Below are positions 24,538-34,120 of a stretch of 64,000 nt of DNA, one piece after another (position 1 is the stretch's first letter; each line of letters opens with the position of its first letter). The translations under genes and the position numbers were made by a program. Source of the DNA: Gemmatimonadota bacterium (GTDB taxonomy: Bacteria > Latescibacterota > UBA2968 > GCA-2709665); NCBI GenBank assembly GCA_028873695.1, contig JAPPNU010000008.1, positions 91,527-155,526 on the forward strand, read 5' to 3'. Under the pieces are notes generated by a model that saw only the letters and a program-made list of their open reading frames with translations, made no database searches and was not told the origin of the DNA.

Positions 24538-25914
24538 ATGAGAGACAGGGATCGGCTTTGGATGGGCGTCCTGCTGTTTGCCGGCGTTCTGTTCCTGGGC
24601 GCGAAGGGGCACTGCGCCGAGGGGGAGCGCCTGGATCTGCCGTTTATGGGCGAAGGAGACCTGGCATTCTTCACCGACACCGCGGGATTCCAGGCGTCCG
24701 TCGGATTCACGCGACAGGAGATTTACATCCTCCTTGACGCGAGTCAGTTGAAATTCAGGCGAAAGAGAAAACGATATGAGGCGGAGATGGAACTGTCCGT
24801 CTCGCTGACCGATTCCGCTGGCGCCGTCGTCAACCAGAAAACCTGGAAGCGCAAGGTCTGGGTTGAAAGCGCCGACGACGTCGAGGGTGCGGGACTGCCC
24901 TTTCGCGATATGATCGGATTCGATCTGAAGCCGGGCAGGTATCGAATGAGCCTTTCAGTTCGAGACCTCAAAGAGAAAAAGAGGGCCGTGGCGGAGGGAG
25001 ATCTGCGGGTTCGGAATCTCGAGGAGCCGACATTGAATTCCAGCGATCTCCTGTTCGCGTCCGGACTGTCCAGAACGGACACCGAAGGCAGGTTTTCGCG
25101 GTACGGCTGGCAGGTGACGCCGAACGTGACGCGGACCTATCCTGCCGGCGGGGATATCGAAGTTTATTTTGAGATCTATCACCTCTCGGCCCCCGTCGAG
25201 GGTGCGGACAATACGTTTCTGCTGGGGTACAGCGTACTGGATACCGCCGGCGCGGTGGTGGCGAAGTTTGCCGACCAGCGGCTGATGAAACCGGGCACCA
25301 GCGCCGTAAAGACGGAGGTCTTCAGTACCGGCGAACTGTCGCCGGGGCGGTACTTTTTTCAGGTCGAGGCGCTGGACCGGAGCAATCGCGCCGTCCACAG
25401 AACCAGACGGATGATTTCCCTGGCGCGGCAGCGGGAAGTCGTAACGTTGTCAAAGGAGGATCGGGACAATATTCGATATTACAGAGACATTCGGTATATC
25501 GCCAGGGGTTCTCAGTGGAAGGAATTCCGGAAACTGAATAACCGAATGGACCAGATGGCGTACCTGAAGGTCTTCTGGAAGGATCTGGACCCAACCCCGG
25601 CGACCGACGAAAACGAGCGCCTGATCCAGCATATCCATCGCATGCGCTTCGCGGAGAACAATTACGCGGCGGGTCGGGGCAAGCGGGGGTCGGATACGGA
25701 CAAGGGGCGAATCTATATCAAGTTCGGCGAACCGAGCGATATTCAATACAACCTGGCGGCGTCCAACGAAAAGCCGTTTGAAGTCTGGACCTACGAAGAG
25801 CAGCGCGGTGTCAGATTCATCTTCATGGATCGGCGCGGCGCGGGTGTTTTCGAACTCGTACACTCGACGCATCCTGAGGAAACGTACAATCCGAATTGGC
25901 GGCTGATGGAGTAG
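24538..25914 (+). CDS. GWxTD domain-containing exported protein
   Basis: 458 aa. A signal peptide (LWMGVLLFAGVLFLGA, cleavage around HCAEG) precedes beta-rich repeats and a C-terminal GWxTD domain; in this copy the signature is GSDTDKGRIYIKFGEPSD, with the Gly-Trp pair replaced by Gly-Ser. The domain is typical of Latescibacterota, Gemmatimonadota and Acidobacteriota and its function is unknown. The protein is probably periplasmic or surface located. It has its own promoter and ends 91 bp before the oxidoreductase gene. Confidence 0.82.
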   Translation: MRDRDRLWMGVLLFAGVLFLGAKGHCAEGERLDLPFMGEGDLAFFTDTAGFQASVGFTRQEIYILLDASQLKFRRKRKRYEAEMELSVSLTDSAGAVVNQKTWKRKVWVESADDVEGAGLPFRDMIGFDLKPGRYRMSLSVRDLKEKKRAVAEGDLRVRNLEEPTLNSSDLLFASGLSRTDTEGRFSRYGWQVTPNVTRTYPAGGDIEVYFEIYHLSAPVEGADNTFLLGYSVLDTAGAVVAKFADQRLMKPGTSAVKTEVFSTGELSPGRYFFQVEALDRSNRAVHRTRRMISLARQREVVTLSKEDRDNIRYYRDIRYIARGSQWKEFRKLNNRMDQMAYLKVFWKDLDPTPATDENERLIQHIHRMRFAENNYAAGRGKRGSDTDKGRIYIKFGEPSDIQYNLAASNEKPFEVWTYEEQRGVRFIFMDRRGAGVFELVHSTHPEETYNPNWRLME

Positions 25915-26005
25915 CGTCCGGACGGGGGTCGGCCGCAGCCCGGATGGATTTTTTCAACGGGCTGACGGGTTTGCGCCGGGCGCGGAACCATCCAAGGGAA
26001 TTGCA

Positions 26006-29000
26006 GTGGATCCGAGATTTCTCCTGGAAGACGGCGTCGGTATCTTTACCGGCAATGAACTCATCGTCAAGGGCGGCCTGGAGCACCGCATGGGTATGCT
26101 AACCGGCTACCCCGGTTCTCCGGTCGCAGAGGTCTTCGATGCCGCTGAGCGCATCCGGGAACTGCTGGTGGAACAGGGCGTGGTGGTGCAGATCGCCAAC
26201 AACGAAGCACTCAGCGCCGCGCGGCTCAACGGTTCCCAGATGACGCCGGTGCGCGCGATGGCGGTGATGAAGAGCGTGGGCGCCCACGTGGCGTCCGACG
26301 GGCTGGCGCTCGGCAATATGGCGGGAACGGCGCCGGGCGGCGCGGCGGTGGCCGTATTCGGTGACGATACATGGTCGGAAGGCACCCAGGTTCCCGCCGA
26401 TTCCCGTTTTATCGCGAAACACCTGTATATGCCCATTCTGGAGCCGAGCACGTTCCAGGAAGTCAAGGACTGGATCGGCGTCGCGTTCGATCTTTCGGAA
26501 AAGACCCGCCTCTACGTGGCCTATCTCATTACTTCCAACCAGGCGGACGGCGGCGGCACCGTTACGGTAGCGCCCAATCGATTTCCTGGCCTGACGCCGC
26601 ACACGCCCGTCACCATCGACAGCGACACGATTCCGCTCGACGACAGGGTGATCATCCCCCCGAGCACCGCCATCAAGGAGGAAGACGTACTGCACAGGCG
26701 GATGCCGGAATTGCTGAAATACGCCCGCGAATACAACCTGAACCGCATTCTCTATCCGCCTGAATCGGGCAGGAGACGCATTGGCTTCATCAGTTCCAGC
26801 CTCGCGTATTGCTACCTGGAGCATGTGATGAATATGCTGGGGCTGGAGGGCAGCATCCCCATACTGAAATACGGGCTGACGTATCCGGTAGACCCGGAAA
26901 TCCTCAAGGCATTCGTGGGATGCGTCGACGATATATACGTCGTGGAAGAGAAGCGCGGATTTCTGGAGGGGCAGGTTGCCGCCGCGCTGCAGGGATTGCA
27001 TCAGGATGGAGAGATCGGCCCGTTCCGTATCTGGGGCAAGCGTTTTCCGGACGGTCAACCGGGATTTCCGGACAGCAAGGGGATGAACCCGTCCATCCTG
27101 CTCAAAGCGCTTGCGCCCGTGTTGCTGGACCTGGACGATCCCGCGGTGCCTGTAGACCGCGAGCGGATCGTGCAGGAGGTCGACCTGGTCGACGAAACGG
27201 CCGGTTACCAGGTGCAGGCGGCCGTACGCACCCCCTCATTCTGTCCCGGTTGTCCGCATCGGGATTCCGCGAGCGTGCTGAACCGGGTCATCGACGATTT
27301 CGGCAGTGCGGATTATATGCGGAAACACCATCAGCGGGATCCGGAAGACCTTGTGTTTCACGGCGATATCGGATGTTATTCCCTGTTGAAATACAAGCCC
27401 TTCGACCGGCTGATGCACAATCTGTCGGGGATGGGGCTGGGCGGAGGCACGGGAGCCGGGATCGATCCCTATATTGACAACAAGCAGCTTGTCTTTATGG
27501 GAGACTCGACCTTCTTTCACAGCGGAATGGCGGCGATATCCGATTCGATAAAGCATGGACAGGACATTACCTACGTCATTCTGGACAACAAGACAACGGC
27601 AATGACCGGCCACCAGCCGACGCCCGGCGTTGACGTGGACATTCTGGGCAAGCCGACCTTCGCGCAGGATATCGAACAGGTTGTGCGGGGCATGGCGGGC
27701 GACGGCGACAGCGTCTTTATCGCAAGGATGAATCCGGCGGAGCGCGCGCCCTACCGGCAGACGCTGGAACGCGCGCTGTTGAAGGACGGCGTCAAGATCG
27801 TCATCGCCGACAAGGAATGCGGGATTACGTTTCACCGCAGGCAGCGCGCGATGCAGAATGAAATCGCGCGGGACAAAGGATTCCTGCCGAAGGAACGCCA
27901 CGTCAACATTACGCCGGAGGTCTGCGAATATTGCCTGGAATGCACGCGCGCGACCGGTTGCAGCGGATTGACGGTGGAGGAGACCTTGCACGGTCCCAAG
28001 ATTGCCACCGATCTTTCCCTTTGTGTGGCGGACGGCGCGTGTACCCGGGTGACCGTTTCGAATGGCGACGGCACCTGTCCTTCGTTCGAGGAGGTACTCG
28101 TTTCCCGCACCCGGCCGGCGCAGCAACAGACGGAAGCCATCGACCTGTCGGATTTGCCGACGCCCGAAGTGAATTCCTTCGGCGCCACCTGGTACGCGTA
28201 CATTGCGGGGGTGGGCGGCATGGGCATCAACACCATCGCCGCGATTCTCTCCGTGGCCGGCGCACGGCAGGGCTATGCCGTGCGATTCACGAACAAGAAA
28301 GGGCTGGCCATCCGCAACGGGGCCGTGTATTCCCACGTCAGCTTTACGAAGGGCGACCGCGTCATTTCCCAGATCACCCCCTACGGCCATGCCGATCTGC
28401 TGCTTGGTCTGGATATCCTGGAGGCGGTGCGCGGTCTGGAGTCGACGGGAAACGGGCGCGTCGCCAGTCCGAGGCATACATCCGCGGTGGTGGAGACGGG
28501 GAAGCGGCACACGGTACTTACGCTTACCGGGCAGGACGAATTCGATACCGCGGAACTGGAGGAAGTGCTCAAACGGCACACGAAGTCCGAGGGGTATTTC
28601 GGGATGGATCTGGGGGAGATCTCGGAGCGTTTCCTGGGCAACAAGATCTATGCGAACAGCATCCTGCTCGGGGTTGCCTATCAGCGGGGCGTGCTGCCGC
28701 TGGATCTGGAGAACATAAAGTGGGCGATGCGGCGCAACATCAAACGCAGCGACCTCGATCCCAACTTGAAAGCCTTCGATCTCGGCCGCAAGATCGCCAT
28801 CGAACCGGAAGTCGTCGCGCAGGAGAAGCCTTCGGTTTCCTGCAGCGAACTCATCGAAGACAAGGCCGGCATTCTGGAACGCGGGAAGGGCGGCAAAGCC
28901 AGGGCGGCGTACCTCGAACTTACGGCCGACGCGGCGCTGTTGGACCTTGCCGAAGAGGATCGTCTGCAGTTCGCCCTGGGCGTGTACGATCTCATGCAGT

Positions 29001-29611
29001 GGGACGGCGCCCAGTACGCAGGGACGTACGTTCGGCGGGTGCGCAGGGTGTACGAAAACGACCGGCCGGAGGAGGACTACGAGGCAACGCGCGCAGTCAT
29101 TCGCTACCTTCCGCGCGTGATGGCCTACAAGGACGAAGTGTACGTCGCCCATCTGCTGACGAGCGAAGAGAAATACCGGCGCGATCGCGAGCGATACAAC
29201 GTGTGCGCCGAGCGGGGAGACCGTATATCGTATCGCCACTTCAACCGGGGCAATTTCAATATCCTCGGGTTCAACGTATATCTCAAGCTGACCACCCGGG
29301 ACTGGATGCTGAGGCTGATGAAACGGATGAAATTCCTGCGCAAGCTGATGCCGTCGTGGCATAAGGACGAGAAGGCGTACCGCGACTGGTATATCGAGTA
29401 TGTCGATCGGTTTGAGTTTGATCACGAAGAGAGGTACGGGGATTACGTGCGGGTGTTCCGATTGCCCGAAGAGGTGCGCGGATATCGCGAGGTGATCCGT
29501 CCCAAAATCGAGGCCGCGTATCAGGCGGCGGCGGCGATGATGGACGGCAACGGACGCCCCCCGTCCGCCGAGCCCTATCTTTCGATCGAGCCGGTCGCCG
29601 AACGGGTCTGA
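26006..29611 (+). CDS. Fused indolepyruvate/2-oxoacid:ferredoxin oxidoreductase
   Basis: 1201 aa, cytoplasmic. Oxidatively decarboxylates aryl- or branched-chain 2-oxoacids to acyl-CoA while reducing ferredoxin. Order: alpha N-terminal pyrimidine-binding part (TGYPGSPVAEVFD), TPP-binding part (about 450-530; MGDSTFFHSGMAAISDSI and LDNKTTAMTG), cysteine-rich Fe-S segment (about 638-680, CEYCLECTRATGC and CVADGAC), gamma domain (about 732-885, AGVGGMGINTIAAIL) and a C-terminal DUF6537-like region. This fused form is known in aerobic and facultative bacteria and differs from the two-subunit IorAB. GTG 26006 follows AAGGGA. Confidence 0.9.
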   Translation: MDPRFLLEDGVGIFTGNELIVKGGLEHRMGMLTGYPGSPVAEVFDAAERIRELLVEQGVVVQIANNEALSAARLNGSQMTPVRAMAVMKSVGAHVASDGLALGNMAGTAPGGAAVAVFGDDTWSEGTQVPADSRFIAKHLYMPILEPSTFQEVKDWIGVAFDLSEKTRLYVAYLITSNQADGGGTVTVAPNRFPGLTPHTPVTIDSDTIPLDDRVIIPPSTAIKEEDVLHRRMPELLKYAREYNLNRILYPPESGRRRIGFISSSLAYCYLEHVMNMLGLEGSIPILKYGLTYPVDPEILKAFVGCVDDIYVVEEKRGFLEGQVAAALQGLHQDGEIGPFRIWGKRFPDGQPGFPDSKGMNPSILLKALAPVLLDLDDPAVPVDRERIVQEVDLVDETAGYQVQAAVRTPSFCPGCPHRDSASVLNRVIDDFGSADYMRKHHQRDPEDLVFHGDIGCYSLLKYKPFDRLMHNLSGMGLGGGTGAGIDPYIDNKQLVFMGDSTFFHSGMAAISDSIKHGQDITYVILDNKTTAMTGHQPTPGVDVDILGKPTFAQDIEQVVRGMAGDGDSVFIARMNPAERAPYRQTLERALLKDGVKIVIADKECGITFHRRQRAMQNEIARDKGFLPKERHVNITPEVCEYCLECTRATGCSGLTVEETLHGPKIATDLSLCVADGACTRVTVSNGDGTCPSFEEVLVSRTRPAQQQTEAIDLSDLPTPEVNSFGATWYAYIAGVGGMGINTIAAILSVAGARQGYAVRFTNKKGLAIRNGAVYSHVSFTKGDRVISQITPYGHADLLLGLDILEAVRGLESTGNGRVASPRHTSAVVETGKRHTVLTLTGQDEFDTAELEEVLKRHTKSEGYFGMDLGEISERFLGNKIYANSILLGVAYQRGVLPLDLENIKWAMRRNIKRSDLDPNLKAFDLGRKIAIEPEVVAQEKPSVSCSELIEDKAGILERGKGGKARAAYLELTADAALLDLAEEDRLQFALGVYDLMQWDGAQYAGTYVRRVRRVYENDRPEEDYEATRAVIRYLPRVMAYKDEVYVAHLLTSEEKYRRDRERYNVCAERGDRISYRHFNRGNFNILGFNVYLKLTTRDWMLRLMKRMKFLRKLMPSWHKDEKAYRDWYIEYVDRFEFDHEERYGDYVRVFRLPEEVRGYREVIRPKIEAAYQAAAAMMDGNGRPPSAEPYLSIEPVAERV

Positions 29612-29673
29612 TTTGAAAGATGGAGGACGCGCGGCAGCCTCCCGTGACGCTCCGCGCTTTGCAGGAATTGAAT

Positions 29674-30723
29674 ATGTTAAAGGTCGGAGTCGCCGGATTG
29701 AGGCGCGGACGAAGCCTTGCAAATACGTTCCATCACCATCCGGAAACGTGCCTTGCGGCCATCTGCGATCCTGTAGCGGACCGGCGGGAGCAGGCGGCCG
29801 AGGCCTTTGGCGTCGAACAGGCGTATCCGGATTTCGACGCGTTTCTGTCGGCGGACCTGGACGTGGTCGTCGTGGCGACGCCGGCGCCCCTGCACGCGGC
29901 GCATTCCATTCTGGCGCTGGAGGCCGGCGCGCATGTCCTGAGCGAGGTGCCTGCCGCCTGGACGCTGGAAGAATGCAAAGCCCTGGCCGGGGCCGTTCGC
30001 CGCACCGGACGGTTCTACATGATGGGGGAGAATATGAACTTCTACCATTATGTTCAGGACTGGAAATCAAGAATCCGGTCGGGCGCGATCGGCCGCGTCT
30101 TCTACGCTGAAGCCGAGTATATACACGATTGCCGGAAGCTGATGCGGGGCCCGGGCGGCGAGCTGACGTGGCGGGCATCCATGCCGCCGATCTACTATTG
30201 CACGCACAGCCTGGGACCGGTGCTGGATATCATGGACGACCGATGCGTCACCGCGGTGGGCATGTCCACCGGCACGCATACGGCGCCGGACATCGGTTCG
30301 ATCGACATGCAGGTGGCGTTGTTCCGGACCGAGAAGGGAAGCGTCGTCAAGATCCTGTGCGGGTTTAGCGTCACCCGGGAACCCGCGATGCACTGGCAGG
30401 TCTTCTACGGAACCGGAGGTACCCTGGAAAACAGACGGGCGCCGTGGGAAGACGCCAAGATTTCCCGTGAAGGCGAAGGACCGATGGCGGCGTTTCCCGC
30501 CGAAGACTCTGATCCCGACGCGCCCGATGAGGCGTTGGCGGGCGGACACGGCACGTCGGAATACTACATGGTCGACCGGTTTGTGCGGGCGGTGGCAGGC
30601 AAAGGTCCCCTTCCGATAGACGTATACCGGTCTCTGGACTTCTCGGTACCCGGCCTGTGCGCGCATCTGTCGGCCCAGCAGGGCAGCGCGCCGGTTGAGG
30701 TCCCGGATTACAGGGTCCACTGA
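29674..30723 (+). CDS. Gfo/Idh/MocA family oxidoreductase
   Basis: 349-aa NAD(P)-dependent dehydrogenase. The N-terminal Rossmann fold has VGVAGLRRGRSL, DVVVVATPAPLHAAH and the catalytic EVP triplet in HVLSEVPAAWTLEEC (usual EKP has Lys; here Val), followed by an alpha/beta domain with PIYYCTHSLGPVLDIM. The EKP lysine replacement could mean altered chemistry. ATG 29674 has AGGA upstream; a more distal ATG at 29620 gives a non-conserved extension. Substrate probably a sugar or inositol-type compound. Confidence 0.85.
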   Translation: MLKVGVAGLRRGRSLANTFHHHPETCLAAICDPVADRREQAAEAFGVEQAYPDFDAFLSADLDVVVVATPAPLHAAHSILALEAGAHVLSEVPAAWTLEECKALAGAVRRTGRFYMMGENMNFYHYVQDWKSRIRSGAIGRVFYAEAEYIHDCRKLMRGPGGELTWRASMPPIYYCTHSLGPVLDIMDDRCVTAVGMSTGTHTAPDIGSIDMQVALFRTEKGSVVKILCGFSVTREPAMHWQVFYGTGGTLENRRAPWEDAKISREGEGPMAAFPAEDSDPDAPDEALAGGHGTSEYYMVDRFVRAVAGKGPLPIDVYRSLDFSVPGLCAHLSAQQGSAPVEVPDYRVH

Positions 30724-30767
30724 GGCATGCGTCATCTGCCGCCCGTTTCCCATCCACTCCGGGATTC

Positions 30768-30796
30768 TTGAAACAGTCGGGCCTATTGCGTATATT
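30768..30796 (+). promoter_or_regulatory. Sigma-70 promoter of the hydroxypyruvate reductase gene
   Basis: TTGAAA (30768-30773), 17-nt spacer, TATATT (30791-30796); leader about 92 nt with AAGGAGGG at 30881-30888. Confidence 0.72.
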
Positions 30797-30894
30797 CAGC
30801 GGACAATCAAGCGGGGTTTCCGAGACGGGTCCGGCCGGCGCCTCGCGCACCGGCAACACAGGATTCCGTCTTCAATCTTCAAGGAGGGTGTGTT

Positions 30895-32040
30895 TTGGCT
30901 GACAATGAGTGGACGACGTTCAATGCGTCGGGGAATCTGCGCGTGGTGGTAACTAAGGAGCTTCCGGGCGACCGCTGGCTGAAGATTCTGGAACAGGCGG
31001 GCTGCCGGGTGGAATACAGCACGACCACCCGGATCCTGCAGGTGGATGAAATCAAGGCGGCGATCGGCGACCGGTGCGACGGCGTGATCGGACAGCTCAC
31101 GGAAGATTGGGGCCAACCGCTCTTTGCAGCGCTGAAAGCGGCGGGCGGCAAAGCGTACAGCAACTATGCGGTCGGTTTCAACAACGTGGACGTGGATGCG
31201 GCCACACAGAATGGAATCCCCGTAGGAAACACGCCAGGCGTGCTGACCGAGACGACCGCGGAGATGGCGATTGCGCTTACGTTTTCCGCCGCGCGCCGCG
31301 TGGTGGAGGCCGATGAATACATGCGGAGGGGAAGGTACGAGGGATGGCTGCCTACCCTGTTCCTCGGGCAACTGCTGAACCGGAAGACGGTTGGCGTGGT
31401 TGGCGCCGGGCGAATCGGCGCGACGTACGCGCGGATGATGGTTGAAGGGTTCAAGATGAACTTCGTTTACTACGATCCCTACCCCAACGAACGGCTCGAG
31501 GACTACATTCGGGATTACGCCGCGTTCCTGGAGGGACACGGCGAAGAGCCCGTGAACGTAACCAGGGCAGACTCGGTGGAACAGGTCCTGCGCGAGGCCG
31601 ACGTGGTCAGCCTGCATCCGCTTCTGGATCCGACGACCCACCACCTGATGAACGAGGAACGCCTGAATCTGATGAAGCCTGACGCGATTCTCGTGAATGC
31701 CAGCCGCGGCCCGGTTATTGACGAAAACGCGCTGGTGGCTCACTGCAGAAAGCACCCGGACTTCCGCGTCGGACTCGACGTCTTCGAAGACGAGCCCGAA
31801 ATGAAGCCCGGATTGAATGAACTGAACAACGTGGTTATCGTTCCGCACATTGCGTCGGCTACGAGCTGGACGCGTGAAGGTATGGCAACGCTCGCCGCCG
31901 GCAACGTGGCCGGCGTTCTGAGAGGCCTTCCCGCGTGGGCGGATCAGGACGACATCCTGCCGTTTCTGGGCGACGACGCGCCCGACGCGTGTCCGAGTAT
32001 CGTAAATGCAGAAGAACTGGGACTGCCGGTGGCCGGGTAA
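30895..32040 (+). CDS. NADH-dependent hydroxypyruvate reductase/glycerate dehydrogenase, plant HPR1-like
   Basis: 381 aa D-2-hydroxyacid dehydrogenase, reduces hydroxypyruvate to glycerate (or glyoxylate to glycolate). NAD loop VGVVGAGRIG; catalytic Arg (NASRGPVID), Glu (LDVFEDEPE) and His (VPHIASAT). Segments such as GDRCDGVIGQLTEDWG, EGWLPTLFLG, ARMMVEGFKMN and the ending PSIVNAEELGLPV recall plant peroxisomal HPR1 rather than bacterial GhrA/SerA. TTG 30895 is the start: AAGGAGGG sits 6 nt before it. It has its own promoter. Hydroxypyruvate links glycine/serine C1 metabolism with the cluster at 54-64 kb. Confidence 0.88.
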   Translation: MADNEWTTFNASGNLRVVVTKELPGDRWLKILEQAGCRVEYSTTTRILQVDEIKAAIGDRCDGVIGQLTEDWGQPLFAALKAAGGKAYSNYAVGFNNVDVDAATQNGIPVGNTPGVLTETTAEMAIALTFSAARRVVEADEYMRRGRYEGWLPTLFLGQLLNRKTVGVVGAGRIGATYARMMVEGFKMNFVYYDPYPNERLEDYIRDYAAFLEGHGEEPVNVTRADSVEQVLREADVVSLHPLLDPTTHHLMNEERLNLMKPDAILVNASRGPVIDENALVAHCRKHPDFRVGLDVFEDEPEMKPGLNELNNVVIVPHIASATSWTREGMATLAAGNVAGVLRGLPAWADQDDILPFLGDDAPDACPSIVNAEELGLPVAG

Positions 32041-32076
32041 CTGAACCGGTGCCGATGCCGAATATCTGTTCCAAAG

Positions 32077-32115
32077 CGGCGGGGTTCCACGCGAACAAGG
32101 CGTGAAATCCCGCCG
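32077..32115. terminator. Bidirectional hairpin between convergent genes
   Basis: CGGCGGGGTTCCACG (32077-32091) pairs with CGTGAAATCCCGCCG (32101-32115) with one wobble and one mismatch; loop of 9 nt. It lies between the convergent dehydrogenase and beta-propeller genes. Confidence 0.6.
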
Positions 32116-32142
32116 TTACAGTTTATCGTGGCACGCCGCCGG

Positions 32143-33000
32143 TCAGGCCGTTATCTTTGCAATGGCAATTCCCGACTCGCCTGCGACGGAATAGAGGAGA
32201 TAGGTGTCGGCGCCTTCCCGGTAGATTCCCGGATCGCGAAGCTGCCGCACGCGCTCCGGCGACCAACCGCGTCGCGAGGGTTGCAGAGGCAGGTCCGCAC
32301 CCTCGTAGTCGGTTTCCGGCTCGAGTATGATTTCGGCCTCCGACGCCCGCCAGTTCATCCAGTCCGGCGTCAGTTCGACTCTGGACAGCAGTATGCGTTC
32401 CGGGCAGTCGTGGGCGTTGGAATAGAAGACCGAGAGCGTGTTGCCGTCCAGCTTCAGCGCCGTATGGCGCTGGTCTTCGGAGAACAGTACCGGCCCCTGA
32501 CGGAAAGCCGTGAGACCGTCCTCCGATCGATAGAAGATACCGGGCATCCCCAGAGCGTACGTCACGCCCTGCCACCTGAAGACCCGGAAGTACGAGTTGC
32601 CGAGGTTTTCGGGCCGCGCGGTAAAGCGAATCCCGTCTGCGGACAGCGCGACCTTGGACTGTTGGCCCAGGCCGGGCACAGGGCCGTGATAGTACATTCT
32701 GATCTCACGATTCCCGTCGTCCACGTGGACGTCCGGCGAGGCAAGATGGCCGGTCGTGTATGCATCGTTCAGGTGCAGCACGCCGGGTTCGTATGTGGTC
32801 CAGGGACCGGAGAGACGGTCCGAATAGGCAAGACGGATGTAATCGCCCTGGTGGTGGCCGAAATAGAGGTAGTACTTACCGAGAGGGCTGGGCAGCCAGT
32901 CGGGCGCCCGGACGAGCGACGGTCCATTGATGTTGTCGCCCATCCGGGAGTCCATGTGTGGACGGATAATGGGGTTGTTCGGAAGCCGTTCAACGCGCAT
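32143..33000 (-). CDS. Five-bladed beta-propeller, glycosyl hydrolase 43/DUF377-like protein
   Basis: 285 aa without signal peptide. Repeated blade-like segments each with an aromatic-aspartate turn (KYYLYFGHHQGDYIRLAYSD, EIRMYYHGPV, SYFRVFRWQG, LSVFYSNAHD, YLLYSVAGESGIAIAKI) fit the GH43/GH32/GH130-like propeller. The first blade RPHMDSRMGDNINGPSLVRAP holds the usual Asp near the N-terminus. Catalytic residues cannot be assigned, so glycosidase or phosphorylase action is only possible. AAGGGAGA precedes ATG 33000. It is divergent from the dusA-like gene. Confidence 0.72.
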   Translation of the reverse strand: MRVERLPNNPIIRPHMDSRMGDNINGPSLVRAPDWLPSPLGKYYLYFGHHQGDYIRLAYSDRLSGPWTTYEPGVLHLNDAYTTGHLASPDVHVDDGNREIRMYYHGPVPGLGQQSKVALSADGIRFTARPENLGNSYFRVFRWQGVTYALGMPGIFYRSEDGLTAFRQGPVLFSEDQRHTALKLDGNTLSVFYSNAHDCPERILLSRVELTPDWMNWRASEAEIILEPETDYEGADLPLQPSRRGWSPERVRQLRDPGIYREGADTYLLYSVAGESGIAIAKITA

Positions 33001-33092
33001 GATCGGTGTCTCCCTTAGCTTGATTGCGGATCGACGTCGGCCACGGTACACCGGGCCGCGCGGTCCTTCGACGGGATTGGAGTCTGACGCAG

Positions 33093-34073
33093 GTGGAAAA
33101 GACGCTCAACAGACGCCTGTCGGTTGCGCCGATGATGGACTGGACGGACAGGCACGAACGGTATTTCCTGAGGTTGTTCTCACGGCATATCCTGCTTTAT
33201 ACCGAAATGATTGCCGCGGACGCCGTCCTCCGCGGTCGGCGCGAGCGCCTTTTGAAATTCCATCGCCGGGAGCATCCGGTGGCGCTTCAGCTGGGCGGCT
33301 GCGATCCGGAGGCGCTGGCGCGTTGTGCTCAGATCGGCGCGGAGTACCGGTACGACGAGATCAATCTGAACGTGGGCTGCCCGAGCGACCGGGTGCAGGC
33401 AGGCCGGTTCGGCGCGTGCCTCATGGCGGAGCCGGAACGGGTCGCCCGTTGCGTGGCGGCGATGCGCCGGGCGGTTGGCATTCCGGTCACCGTGAAGACG
33501 AGGATCGGAATCGATGACCGCGATTCATACGCGGACCTGGTCGATTTTGTGCAGACCGTTTCCGACGGCGGATGCCGCGTATTCGTCATTCACGCCAGAA
33601 AGGCCCTGCTTCAGGGGTTGAGTCCCAAGCAGAACCGGGAAATACCGCCCCTGCGTTACGACGTGGTGTACCGGTTGAAACAGGACTTTCCGGATCTGAA
33701 GGTCATCCTCAACGGAGGCATCACAACCCGCGAGCAGGTGCGCCGGCACCTGGAAGCCGTGGATGGGGTCATGATCGGACGCGAGGCCTATCAGAATCCC
33801 TACTTTCTGGCGTCGATGGACCAGATGTTCTACGGCGATTCGCGGGCCGTGGCCGGCAGGGGGGAGATTCTGGACCGTTTTTGCGAATACGTCGAGGATC
33901 AGCTGCGACAGGGGATGCCGCTGGTCGGTATGACGCGGCACATCCAGGGGCTCTTTCAGGGCATGCCGGGGGCTCGCGCCTGGCGCCGGCACCTGAGCGA
34001 GAACGCGCACAGGTCCGGATCCGGGGTGGAAGTGATTCGAAAGGCCGCGAGCTTCGTCCTCGGGCCGTCGTGA
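33093..34073 (+). CDS. dusA: tRNA-dihydrouridine synthase A
   Basis: FMN-dependent reduction of uridine to dihydrouridine in the tRNA D-loop. 326 aa. Family landmarks: RLSVAPMMDWTDRHERYFLRL at the start, YTEMI, LQLGGCDPEALA, NEINLNVGCPSDRVQ-type catalytic loop with the active-site cysteine (INLNVGCPSDRVQAGRFGACLM), FVIHARKA and NGGITT. GTG 33093 with GGAG at 33079-33082 is preferred; an in-frame TTG further upstream adds an unlike Arg-rich leader. The DusA ending is shorter and different from E. coli. Confidence 0.92.
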   Translation: MEKTLNRRLSVAPMMDWTDRHERYFLRLFSRHILLYTEMIAADAVLRGRRERLLKFHRREHPVALQLGGCDPEALARCAQIGAEYRYDEINLNVGCPSDRVQAGRFGACLMAEPERVARCVAAMRRAVGIPVTVKTRIGIDDRDSYADLVDFVQTVSDGGCRVFVIHARKALLQGLSPKQNREIPPLRYDVVYRLKQDFPDLKVILNGGITTREQVRRHLEAVDGVMIGREAYQNPYFLASMDQMFYGDSRAVAGRGEILDRFCEYVEDQLRQGMPLVGMTRHIQGLFQGMPGARAWRRHLSENAHRSGSGVEVIRKAASFVLGPS

Positions 34074-34120
34074 TTCGTCCGGAAATCCGGGTTGTCCGGA
34101 ATCCCGCGCCTTCCGGATGT

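Noticed and set aside
27236..30178. A 980-codon open frame on the minus strand across the oxidoreductase gene
   Set aside because: It is the mirror of the high-GC plus-strand gene; its translation is rich in Arg/His with no motif, while the plus frame has full domain motifs.
34074..34120. Inverted repeats between dusA and the cysteine hydrolase as terminator
   Set aside because: Bulged, short arms with no T-tract; not convincing.
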